22,156 nucleotides of DNA from JBARRO01 sp049644265. GTDB taxonomy: Bacteria > Bacteroidota > Ignavibacteria > UBA10030. The translations under genes and the position numbers were made by a program. Position 1 is the first letter of the stretch. The number at the start of each line of letters is the position of its first letter. A model generated the notes under the pieces. That model saw only the letters and a program-made list of their open reading frames with translations, made no database searches and was not told the origin of the DNA. The stretch is from positions 1 through 22,156 of the forward strand of contig JBARRO010000046.1 in the NCBI GenBank assembly GCA_049644265.1. The letters are read 5' to 3'. Shown here piece by piece: positions 8,661-15,821 of this stretch.

Positions 8661-9677
8661 TCATCGGTACTTTTGGGGTCGGAATAGAAAGAACGATCTG
8701 AAGACCCGGAAGATGAGGTACGCGATGAAGCCGAGTGCAGAAAAATAAATGTAGAATTCCTGGTTGTCCGTCCCGATGGAAAATATTTTGAAGAGGGTGA
8801 ACATTGCGACTCCGAATATGTAGATCGGCCCCATGTTGAAATAATGCCCCTCGTCCACCTGGCGGAGTTTGCGGATTTCTTCGGTGTTGATGTATTTTTC
8901 GCGGGAGCCGTGCCAGAGCATGTTCTTGATGTGGAAGGGGTTGCCGTTTGAGGCTTTGAGGATTTCCGTGCGGTAGAGCTCCGGGTCTATGATGTGGAGG
9001 GGATAGTTATCGAAGAAGTAGTTGATCAGCTGGATGCACGTAGGCTCCGGGAGAGGTTCCAGGTTGATTTTGGTAAATGAGGCCCAGATCCTCTTGAAGA
9101 AGAAGAGCTCTTTCATTTGCACAGCTGCGGTGCAGATGATTGCGACGTTCAGCAAGGTCTCCATGAATGCCTGCTGACTGGGAGAAATTCTGTCGAGGTT
9201 GTCGAAGAAGATCAGGTATGGCTTATCTGAACGAGTAATTGCTTCGAAGACGGTAGCCTGGAGTTTTATGCTTCCGAGGCCGGAGAGCTTTTTCTTGACG
9301 ACCGACCAATCGGTGCGTTCTTCTTCGATGTCGATGTGGAGATCGCCGTTATAAAACAGATGCTCGGTCATTTCCTTGAGGCAGTCGCCCAACGGGTTGG
9401 TATGCTCGATGAACACGATTTTGTATTGATTTGGGTTGATCCGGATACCGAGTTGTCCGCGGACCTGTGTGATTACATTGGCGGAGAAATCGATGCGTTT
9501 TGTTCGTCCAGAAAGGATCCATTTGGCTTCAGTCATGAGACGGGTTTTGCCGATGCCTTTGTCTCCAATGATAAGGGTATGGCGTCCTCGTTGGAGGTTT
9601 CGAACGAGCTGGAAGAGTTCCTCGGTTCTTCCGAAGAAGGTGGTATCCTGGCGAAGGTCGGGAGCGTGGAGTGTCAT
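8661..9677 (-). CDS. AAA/STAND-like ATPase with two C-terminal membrane helices
   Basis: A 338-aa P-loop ATPase. The N-terminus carries the FFGRTEEL box typical of Orc1/Cdc6- and STAND-type ATPases, Walker A GDKGIGKT at 38-45 and Walker B with a sensor-like extension YLIFFDNLDR at 154-163. A helical lid region follows, including KASNGNPFHIKNML near 241-254 as in Cdc6-like proteins. Two hydrophobic helices at about 283-301 and 309-326 anchor the C-terminus in the membrane. The start ATG overlaps the stop of the short RadA gene by four bases, so the two ATPases are made together. Membrane tethering of an initiator/STAND-like ATPase beside a RadA paralogue suggests DNA handling or signalling at the inner membrane. 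This is inference. Confidence 0.8.
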   Translation of the reverse strand: MTLHAPDLRQDTTFFGRTEELFQLVRNLQRGRHTLIIGDKGIGKTRLMTEAKWILSGRTKRIDFSANVITQVRGQLGIRINPNQYKIVFIEHTNPLGDCLKEMTEHLFYNGDLHIDIEEERTDWSVVKKKLSGLGSIKLQATVFEAITRSDKPYLIFFDNLDRISPSQQAFMETLLNVAIICTAAVQMKELFFFKRIWASFTKINLEPLPEPTCIQLINYFFDNYPLHIIDPELYRTEILKASNGNPFHIKNMLWHGSREKYINTEEIRKLRQVDEGHYFNMGPIYIFGVAMFTLFKIFSIGTDNQEFYIYFSALGFIAYLIFRVFRSFFLFRPQKYR

Positions 9678-10468
9678 TGGCGCTCATCCAGACGGTTAAA
9701 TACCAGGCCGGTTTTGCGCATATAGAGCATGCATCGTGGTTCGGTGGAGCCGAACCGGTTTTTGGTCGTAAACAGAAGGCGATGATGTGCGCTTGTTTCG
9801 TCGACTTCGAGATAGAGAACAACGTCGACTGCATGCTCGAGCAGCTTTGGCCCAGCGACTTTTTTCTCTTTGGTTACCTGGCCGACGATAACGAGAATGA
9901 TATTCTTTTGCTGTGCCAAGCGGCGAAGGACGTAGGTGCATTTGCGGATTTGCGTTGGGCTACCTGGTAGGGCGTCGGAGGTGTCAGTATACATGGTTTG
10001 GATGGAATCGATAATCAGGATTTTCGTGAGTTCGTTGTCCACATGGGAAGTGATCTTGTTGACATTCGTTTCAAACAACAGGAAGACCTTGTGGGAGTTT
10101 ATTTTGAGTCGGTCTGCGCGGATCTTGAGTTGCTGGACAGACTCTTCTCCGGTTACATAAAGAGAAGTGATGTTCATTTTCTTTAAGACCTGCATGACCA
10201 TCGTTGATTTGCCGGCCCCCGGCGGGCCGATGAGCAATATGGAGCTACCTTGCACGAAGCCTCCTCCGAGAATCGTGTCGAGCTGATCGATCCTTGCAGA
10301 AACTCTGGGAACGACGACGGAGGCAATTTGTGAAAGAGCGACTGGCCGGGCGTCTTCTGGCGATTGCGGCTTTTGCTGGCCGTGGAGGGAATTCCAGGAA
10401 CCGCAATCGGGACAGGTAAGATGAAAATTTGGATACGAGCGTTTGCAGTGTGAGCATACATAAGGCAT
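9674..10468 (-). CDS. RadA/Sms-like ATPase lacking the Lon-like domain
   Basis: A 264-aa RadA-family ATPase. RadA is a RecA-fold DNA helicase that promotes branch migration during recombination. The N-terminal zinc ribbon is intact (C5, C8, C19, C22). Walker A GPPGAGKST lies at 81-89, YVTGEES at 104-110, Walker B ILIIDSIQ at 150-157, GQVTKEKKVAGPK at 196-208 and the RadA-specific KNRFG motif at 236-240. The protein stops soon after KNRFG, whereas chromosomal RadA (about 450 aa) continues into a Lon-protease-like ring-forming domain. It is therefore a shortened paralogue, not a replacement for the housekeeping gene. The hydrolase/adaptor gene ends 18 bases upstream and the membrane ATPase overlaps by four bases downstream. 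Confidence 0.9.
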   Translation of the reverse strand: MPYVCSHCKRSYPNFHLTCPDCGSWNSLHGQQKPQSPEDARPVALSQIASVVVPRVSARIDQLDTILGGGFVQGSSILLIGPPGAGKSTMVMQVLKKMNITSLYVTGEESVQQLKIRADRLKINSHKVFLLFETNVNKITSHVDNELTKILIIDSIQTMYTDTSDALPGSPTQIRKCTYVLRRLAQQKNIILVIVGQVTKEKKVAGPKLLEHAVDVVLYLEVDETSAHHRLLFTTKNRFGSTEPRCMLYMRKTGLVFNRLDERQ

Positions 10469-10486
10469 GGGTTTGTCTTGGACGAA

Positions 10487-12145
10487 TCAGGGCAATCGCT
10501 TGATAAGCAGGGTGACCTGGGTCTTGCCGTTCCGTTGGATCTGGCGAATGTCGGCCAGAATGCCGTTGACGGTGGAGCGGATTTCAGACTGAAGCTCAGC
10601 GGCTCTTGCCTTGGCGGCGAGCTGTTGATTGGCGATTCGGAGCTTGCGAACGTCGAGAGCTGATTTCGATACGAGCGTAGACTTTGAAGAGATGAGCTGC
10701 GAGAACAGGCGAGTGCTCTTTTGGATCTTCAAACGCGATGTTTGAAGCGCGCTCGATGGGACAAAGCCGTCCTTTGAGAGTTCAAGCAAGTGGTCAAATT
10801 CCAGTGAATCTATAGCAAGGGCTTGCTCGGCCACCGTGACCGTCTGGACGATATCGGAGATGGTTGCAGCATTTTCTTGTTCGATGGCGGTGATTTTGTC
10901 TTCGTTCAGGCTGATCTGATCCTGAAAAAACTGTGCAAGAGTCTTCTTTGCTATGAGTTCTTTCTCCCTCAGCGTATCCCCTCTGTGCTTTAGGAACACA
11001 ATAGACTCCCTGGAGTCGAGCGTAAAAGAAGACTGAGTGAAGTTGTCGATCTTTGGCAGTGAAACGGGCAGCGAGTCGGTCGTGCTTCCAGGCATTCCGC
11101 TGAGGATTGATTTTACTGTGAGGATTCCTTTTGAGATGAACACGTATTCGAGGTTGAAGCTACGGATGTCGCTATAGGTAGCGTAGTTGAATTTGATGGC
11201 GCCTCCGGAGCCGGTAATGGGGCTGAAGAGTTGGATGTTCTCCGGGAGAGAAACCTTGTCGGTGGTGGTGAGGTCACCAAAGAAGTATTGCTCCAGCGAG
11301 GTGTCGACAAAGGCAGTAATTTGAGAAACGAGTTGATTGCTCATGTCGACGTTTCGGACGCTGGATCGGGCGGCGTCACCTTTGATGCACACGACACCCT
11401 GAGCAACGTAATCTGCTTGAAAGTCCTTCCCCAGAGTGTGAAGATTTCCATCCATACCTTTAAAGACGAGCGTGTGTGGATTGAGGGCGCCGACGATTTG
11501 AATTGTGCCGGATAGCGGCTGCCTTGTGAGCATATAGAAGGCATGGACGTTGGCGAACACGAGGTGGTCTTTGGAGAACTCATTGTAGTCGCGGACGGCG
11601 GCTTCGATACTCTGCTGGGTAGTGCGAATGAAGCGTTCGTAACCCTGATGTGCGATGAAGAACGTGGGGATGCATCCGAGGAAAAACAGAAGTGCGAGAA
11701 GTTTGTCCATCTTGGATCCCGTCTGAAGCCGGTAGCTGTGCGGATTGTTGACCTCCAGAGGAAAAACGCATTTGACGGGTGAAAACGGATAGAAGAGCTT
11801 GACGCCTTGGACGGTCATCGTATCAAGAAACGGATGCGAGGCATATCCAATGAGGAAACAGACAAAGATGTCGGGACTTATCGCGAACAAAGGGAGGGAG
11901 AGTATTGAGAGTGCAGCGACAAATGGTGCTGAGTGGGTAAGAGTTCTGTGACCGAACTTGCGCTCGATTCTTTTTGAGAGGAAGGGAACTGACTTTCCGA
12001 CGTAACTTGCTTCGGTGTCGACGTCGGGGAGAATCGAAGCAATGCCGATGACCAGGGCGTTGAGAACACTGAGGGTGACTCCCGTTGTAGTTAGTAAGAG
12101 GAGGTAGATGAACTCAGCGAAGGTGATGTGGGTGGGAGCGGTCAT
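10487..12145 (-). CDS. YdjM-type membrane metal-dependent hydrolase fused to an HlyD-like adaptor domain
   Basis: A 552-aa protein from the ATG at 12145; an in-frame TTG at 12166 would add seven residues encoded by repeat DNA. The N-terminal 170 residues match the YdjM/DUF457 family of inner-membrane metal-dependent hydrolases: THITF with H6, LPDVD with D41 and D43, HRTLTHS with H66 and H71, and SHPFLD with H104 and D108, with hydrophobic segments at about 11-39, 74-101 and 148-165. A soluble stretch of unknown fold follows (about 180-370). The C-terminus has the layout of periplasmic adaptors of the HlyD/RND type: half-lipoyl motif with RGDTLREKELIA (388-399), a long helical hairpin containing SKDGFVPSSAL, then the second half IRSTVNGILADI (522-533). 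The fusion is unusual. The hydrolase assignment is firm, the adaptor one moderate. Substrate unknown. Confidence 0.8.
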   Translation of the reverse strand: MTAPTHITFAEFIYLLLLTTTGVTLSVLNALVIGIASILPDVDTEASYVGKSVPFLSKRIERKFGHRTLTHSAPFVAALSILSLPLFAISPDIFVCFLIGYASHPFLDTMTVQGVKLFYPFSPVKCVFPLEVNNPHSYRLQTGSKMDKLLALLFFLGCIPTFFIAHQGYERFIRTTQQSIEAAVRDYNEFSKDHLVFANVHAFYMLTRQPLSGTIQIVGALNPHTLVFKGMDGNLHTLGKDFQADYVAQGVVCIKGDAARSSVRNVDMSNQLVSQITAFVDTSLEQYFFGDLTTTDKVSLPENIQLFSPITGSGGAIKFNYATYSDIRSFNLEYVFISKGILTVKSILSGMPGSTTDSLPVSLPKIDNFTQSSFTLDSRESIVFLKHRGDTLREKELIAKKTLAQFFQDQISLNEDKITAIEQENAATISDIVQTVTVAEQALAIDSLEFDHLLELSKDGFVPSSALQTSRLKIQKSTRLFSQLISSKSTLVSKSALDVRKLRIANQQLAAKARAAELQSEIRSTVNGILADIRQIQRNGKTQVTLLIKRLP

Positions 12146-12245
12146 TTTGCAATGGGCAATGAGCAATGAAGAATGAGGAATGATGGAATTTTGGAATATT
12201 GGAATGATGAAGAATGGAATTGTGGAATAATGGAGTTGTCGTGGG
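12146..12245. repeat. Low-complexity GGAAT/CAATG repeat tract
   Basis: The space between the polymerase X gene and the hydrolase gene is a degenerate run of 6-9-base units of the types GCAATGA, GAATGAG, GGAATGAT, TGGAATATT and TGGAATTG. On the minus strand it reads as CATTGC, CATTCC and ATTCC units ending right at the hydrolase ATG, and it leaves no room for a Shine-Dalgarno sequence. Similar short-unit intergenic repeats are familiar from Chlorobi/Ignavibacteria-type genomes (from memory, not checked). Confidence 0.7.
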
Positions 12246-12250
12246 GACTC

Positions 12251-12790
12251 CTATTCACGTTCGTGTGGGGGGCGATAGGCAAGCCCCAAGTGGCGAAAAA
12301 TGTCCTCTTCGCTGTGCATTGGTAGTGGGGTGCCACCTGGGGATAAGAGACCGGTGCCGTCGGCTTTGAGTTGCATATGAAGGTCGATGGCACGTCGAGC
12401 GAGTTTGATGTTGTGGTTGCGACTGCCGGTTCTGATCAGAAGATGCGTCCACCAGGTTTCTTCTGTCGCGATGTAAACATCGATGGGAACGACATCGCCG
12501 TCTTCGGTTTTGAGAAAACGTTTGATCTTTGGGCCGCTGGCTTCGAGCCCCAGCTCACCTTTCATGCACATCTGTGAAAGTCGCTTTTCCAAGAGGTTTT
12601 CGTGGACTGGCTCGCCGAACAGGGTCTGATCCTTCTCTTCTACAAACTTTGGAATCGCAATGATATCGATGTCTTTGACGATTCCGCGGAGACGGCGGAG
12701 GGAGCCGACGATTTCAATCCGGTCGCAGGATCCGGTCAGATCGTTGATGAGGTCTTCGGCGATGTCGCGGGCAAAGGTGTCGGGGAACAT
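12251..12790 (-). CDS. Minimal family X DNA polymerase/nucleotidyltransferase
   Basis: A 179-aa protein made only of the catalytic palm and thumb of family X DNA polymerases. Visible are the GS motif with GSLRR at 29-33, the two metal-binding aspartates in KDIDI (D40, D42), the third in VPIDVYIA (D104), the thumb motif GSRNHNIKLARRA at 122-134 and the family's C-terminal signature SEEDIFRHLG (160-169) followed by YRPP. All three catalytic aspartates are kept, so it is probably active. The N-terminal 8-kDa lyase domain and the C-terminal PHP exonuclease of bacterial PolX (about 570 aa) are absent. Gap filling or template-independent nucleotide addition are the likely roles. AGGA lies four bases before the ATG. 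Downstream is the low-complexity repeat and the hydrolase gene. Confidence 0.88.
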   Translation of the reverse strand: MFPDTFARDIAEDLINDLTGSCDRIEIVGSLRRLRGIVKDIDIIAIPKFVEEKDQTLFGEPVHENLLEKRLSQMCMKGELGLEASGPKIKRFLKTEDGDVVPIDVYIATEETWWTHLLIRTGSRNHNIKLARRAIDLHMQLKADGTGLLSPGGTPLPMHSEEDIFRHLGLAYRPPHERE

Positions 12791-12813
12791 AGGGTCCTAA
12801 GGAGTTCGGGTTG

Positions 12814-12973
12814 CCCCGACCTAAAGGCCGGGGGAATTTGATGATGTTTATGTAAGGTGCTTAAGCACCTTGCGCTCTTGGGGTTCTTGTTACCCCGACC
12901 TGAAGGTCGGGGCTATTGGTGTTTTTAGTCTTCTAAGGTTGAAGGCAAGTTATGTCTCGACCTTAAGGTCGAG
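12814..12973. repeat. Cluster of four palindromes between the PolX and DnaD-like genes
   Basis: Four hairpin-forming palindromes lie within 160 bases. They are at 12814-12833 (CCCCGACCT/AGGCCGGGG, one mismatch), 12854-12871 (AAGGTGCTTAAGCACCTT, perfect), 12893-12912 (CCCCGACCT/AGGTCGGGG, perfect, two-base loop) and 12956-12973 (CTCGACCTTAAGGTCGAG, perfect). Units 1, 3 and 4 share the core CGACCT/AGGTCG; unit 2 is of a different sequence but the same size. None has a T-tract. They resemble REP-type intergenic palindromes and could stabilise or attenuate the transcript. Confidence 0.85.
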
Positions 12974-13005
12974 TGTGCTGGTTTGAATCCTCGCAGATGG
13001 AGGGC

Positions 13006-14106
13006 TTATGGGGCACGAATGCGATGGCGCAAGGAGGAGCCGATATTGGACTCCTCTTCGGCGGTGAGGAGTTGGGCCCAGGGGGTGGTGCCGTCGCCGT
13101 TGCCATGGAGGCAGGACCACATCCAGCCGAACGGGTTGGCGATTCGGGTTTTCTCGCTTGCTCTCAGCATCAGGCTCAATGCACGAAGGACGAGTTCGGG
13201 GTAGTGAATCTTTTCGCCGAGGAGTTTGTAGGCGTTGTAGCACATCGTGAGCTTGTGTTGTTGATCCCCGCCAAAGAAGAGCTTGTGAAGTTCCGAGTCG
13301 GATGGAATCCACTCGAACTTGTTGGGGCGGTCATCGTTCCAGTTGGATAGTTGAGACCTAAATGTGCCGCAGTAGTTGCGGAATCCCTCGTCGGACAACT
13401 CGATAAGATATGGTTCCTGTTTGAGGAGCTCGTATTCTTCGCGTTCATCTCCATGTCCATTAGACCCGGTTGATAACTCGTTGTTGTGAAGCGTATTACT
13501 GACAAGCAATTCTTCGTCTGTTCTTCTCTCAATCTCTTTCTCAGTCTGTTCTGTTTCTTTGTCTGCTGGGAGGTTCGCGGCGATTGTCCGATGATTGTCG
13601 GAATTGTGTCCGGTGTATGTTCGGTGGTGCTCTGGAGACTGGTCGGAGTTTGTCCGGACAGAGCCGGTTTTTCGTTGAACACGGCGGGTGTAGTCGTCCG
13701 CACGCTGTTCGAACGAGGGGCTATACAGGACGTTGAATGCCAGCCACTTTTGGGAATCGAAGAGGCCGATCTCGACGCAGGTGGCGATGACGGCCGTCAG
13801 GGTCTTCGGAGCAGTGAAGAGGTTTTTTGCGAGAATCTTCATTGGCAGTCTTGGGATCTTATTGATGTCGATGTTAGGTCCGAGGGGAGTTGTCGGAGAT
13901 TGTTCGATGTTCTCGACAAGATTGGCAAAGGACTTGTCTGCCTCGGTGTAGAGGCCAAGAACTTTCAGGTGGAAGGTGTCTGAGTGCTGGCCGATTTCCT
14001 CGAGGAGTCCCCAATAAATGCCCAGCCCCTCCGCACCGTGAGTCGAGCCGAGGATCTGAAGCTTGGGGTCGTGTCGTGCCGCGCATTCGTGGTGAAACCA
14101 TTTCAT
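13006..14106 (-). CDS. Lin1244/Lin1753-type (DnaD-like) replication-associated protein
   Basis: A 366-aa protein whose first 40 residues (WFHHECAARHDPKLQIL, then GAEGLGIYWGLLEEIG) fit the Lin1244/Lin1753-like N-terminal domain (DUF4373). This winged-helix-like module occurs in phage and integrative-element replication proteins related to DnaD. The domain runs to about residue 125. It is followed by a hydrophilic, poorly conserved linker (about 130-215) and a second helical region (about 225-350, including YNAYKLLGEKIHYPELVLRA). The upstream gene stops six bases earlier, and AAAGG within its last codons provides the ribosome binding site. It is probably a DNA- or helicase-loader-binding protein for element replication; this is inferred from family and context. 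Confidence 0.75.
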   Translation of the reverse strand: MKWFHHECAARHDPKLQILGSTHGAEGLGIYWGLLEEIGQHSDTFHLKVLGLYTEADKSFANLVENIEQSPTTPLGPNIDINKIPRLPMKILAKNLFTAPKTLTAVIATCVEIGLFDSQKWLAFNVLYSPSFEQRADDYTRRVQRKTGSVRTNSDQSPEHHRTYTGHNSDNHRTIAANLPADKETEQTEKEIERRTDEELLVSNTLHNNELSTGSNGHGDEREEYELLKQEPYLIELSDEGFRNYCGTFRSQLSNWNDDRPNKFEWIPSDSELHKLFFGGDQQHKLTMCYNAYKLLGEKIHYPELVLRALSLMLRASEKTRIANPFGWMWSCLHGNGDGTTPWAQLLTAEEESNIGSSLRHRIRAP

Positions 14107-14112
14107 TGACCA

Positions 14113-15489
14113 TTACCTTTTGAGGCGATAGTAGAATTGCTCGACTTTGTCGATTACCCGTTGTTGTTCGAGCAGCTCGAAGTGCTTGTTGTAGAGGTCG
14201 GCGACCAGAGTCAGGGCGGCCTCCTGCAGTCGACGGCGCTTAAGAAATGATGCGTCGTTGGCGATGTGCTCCATCAGGTCGAGGAGCAGGGGCGCTGTCT
14301 GGTCGTTGAGAGACTGCACGTTGAACTCTGGCGTGAGGAAGCGGACCTTTTGTTCTGCGGCTGTGATGACCTCTTCAGACTTGTCGCCGAACTGTTCAAA
14401 GATTTGCTGCCGGTATGAGCGAAAGAGGCGTTCGAGGAGCTTGATGTAGTCAGGTGATGGATTGTCGGTCTTGACGGTGTGTGTGGTGGGAGAAGAATCT
14501 GACCGTGCATCGGCAGAGGCTTCTTGTTTGGATTTCTGTGATGGACGCTTTGAACCCGGTTTGCTTTTCTGTGCAGATGGCGAGTTGGGCTGGTTGTGAG
14601 ACGTGCGAAATGGTTCTCCTGCTTTCCCGTCGCGCGTTATGACAAATGCGTCGCCAGAGGAGTCTTGATTGGCGGACTGGATTGAATTCGGTGTGTTTTC
14701 AGCTGAAGAGGGAGGGGAGTTGAGAATTTGCTTAATGAGCTGGGTGAATTGCTCCGCCTCTTTTTCATCGATAGATGGCTCGGGTTGGACAGGTTCCTGT
14801 GTGAACGACAGATCAGCGAGTTCAATGTGTGATTGATTCGAGTTAACGGAAGTTTGTGAATGTCCGGGAGGTGTGCTCCTCTGGACAGATGTAGAGGCAT
14901 AACGTTGCTGGACGAGGTCTTTGCACTTCTCGATGTCATAGAGCAAAAGCCGGCCGTTCCTAAACTTTGGCTGATATTGGAGAAATTCCTCCGGGGAGGT
15001 CACTTCGTGAAGGTCGAGTACGGGAGAAGGATTTGTGAAGTCGTTGCACTCGATAATGCCACGACGGCAACCTGTGTTGATGAGAAGAGCTCTTATGTGA
15101 TTCTTCGACAAAGCCCGTACTGGAACCTTCAGGCATGGCTCATGATAAATAGTTGAACGGAGGCGTTGGATGTCCTCATTTTGACCGACAAAGAGAGATA
15201 GTCTCGTCGAGTCTGTCCGACCGAGGGTCTTGAATGTTGTTAGGACGGTGTCCAAAGGGAGATGGAAGCGGAGGTCCTGATTCATTCTTGCGCAGTCGTA
15301 GATCTCGGATCCCCTGAAAAAGAGCAGGTCGTAGAAATAGGCTGGAGGAGCGGATTCGGAAGTAGTTCGTTCCTGGTAGGCAATCATGATGAATCCCGTT
15401 GAGTCACTCGACTGGGATTGAGCCAAGAGCAATGGGTCGAGGTGTTTGCCGGGGATGGAGGAGATGATGGGGGTAGCGTTATTAATCAT
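14113..15489 (-). CDS. Unrecognised two-domain protein, 458 aa
   Basis: I do not recognise this protein. An N-terminal alpha/beta-looking domain (about 1-200, with AYFYDLLFFRGSEIYD and NGRLLLYDIEKCKDLV) is joined by a long low-complexity Ser/Pro/Gln/Lys linker (about 200-345) to a helical C-terminal domain (about 350-458, DYIKLLERLFRSYRQQIFEQF and onward). There is no signal peptide, membrane helix or enzyme motif, so it is probably cytoplasmic and acts by binding something. Six bases separate it from the DnaD-like gene downstream, a spacing that suggests a common transcript and perhaps a joint role in DNA handling. No clear Shine-Dalgarno sequence precedes its ATG. Confidence 0.8.
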   Translation of the reverse strand: MINNATPIISSIPGKHLDPLLLAQSQSSDSTGFIMIAYQERTTSESAPPAYFYDLLFFRGSEIYDCARMNQDLRFHLPLDTVLTTFKTLGRTDSTRLSLFVGQNEDIQRLRSTIYHEPCLKVPVRALSKNHIRALLINTGCRRGIIECNDFTNPSPVLDLHEVTSPEEFLQYQPKFRNGRLLLYDIEKCKDLVQQRYASTSVQRSTPPGHSQTSVNSNQSHIELADLSFTQEPVQPEPSIDEKEAEQFTQLIKQILNSPPSSAENTPNSIQSANQDSSGDAFVITRDGKAGEPFRTSHNQPNSPSAQKSKPGSKRPSQKSKQEASADARSDSSPTTHTVKTDNPSPDYIKLLERLFRSYRQQIFEQFGDKSEEVITAAEQKVRFLTPEFNVQSLNDQTAPLLLDLMEHIANDASFLKRRRLQEAALTLVADLYNKHFELLEQQRVIDKVEQFYYRLKR

Positions 15490-15554
15490 TGACCAGGATT
15501 CGTTGGATTATTGGGTGGCCAGGATTTGAGATTTCCTTGACTGATGGTCACAGT

Positions 15555-15821
15555 TCATTGTCGGATGAATATTCTTTTCGTGATGCGAAATGCTGGTGAA
15601 TTGAATCTTATGAAGTAGACTCCGGAATGGAGATTCAGAGGGTGGAGGTTAATGTAATGTGTGCCGGCTGGGAAATGGCCCGTGGATGAGTATACCCGTT
15701 GGCCTAACAAATTATGAATGGTGATTTCGACGTCGGTTGCTTGGGAAAGGGTGAAGGAGATGACGCCGTTGTGGACCAGGATTGACGGGATTAATAGGAT
15801 TAACAGGATTAGAGATTTCAT
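15555..15821 (-). CDS. Cargo-less T9SS sorting-domain microprotein, 88 aa
   Basis: A signal peptide (MKSLILLILLIPSIL) joined directly to a type A C-terminal sorting domain of the type IX secretion system. The sorting domain shows all its usual marks: ISFTLSQATDVEITIHNLLGQRV (in part) from residue 21, PAGTH at 51, LHSGVYFIRF at 64-73 and a basic end TKRIFIRQ. In ordinary T9SS proteins this 70-80-residue domain sits behind a large cargo; here no cargo remains. The signal peptide is encoded by four 9-bp AATCC repeats, and the 5' end of the gene is one copy of a 70-bp tandem duplication. It may be a remnant of a larger gene, a decoy or modulator of T9SS, or a small surface protein. Confidence 0.78.
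   Translation of the reverse strand: MKSLILLILLIPSILVHNGVISFTLSQATDVEITIHNLLGQRVYSSTGHFPAGTHYINLHPLNLHSGVYFIRFNSPAFRITKRIFIRQ

Noticed and set aside
9671..9970. Plus-strand open frames opposite the RadA-like and AAA genes
   Set aside because: Shadows of the well-supported minus-strand genes with RadA and Walker motifs.
12814..12973. CRISPR array
   Set aside because: The four palindromes differ in sequence and spacing and there are no constant repeats with unique spacers or cas genes.
13486..13983. 165-codon plus-strand frame opposite the DnaD-like gene
   Set aside because: Cysteine/phenylalanine-rich antisense translation; the minus-strand frame has the Lin1244-type domain and good gene spacing.
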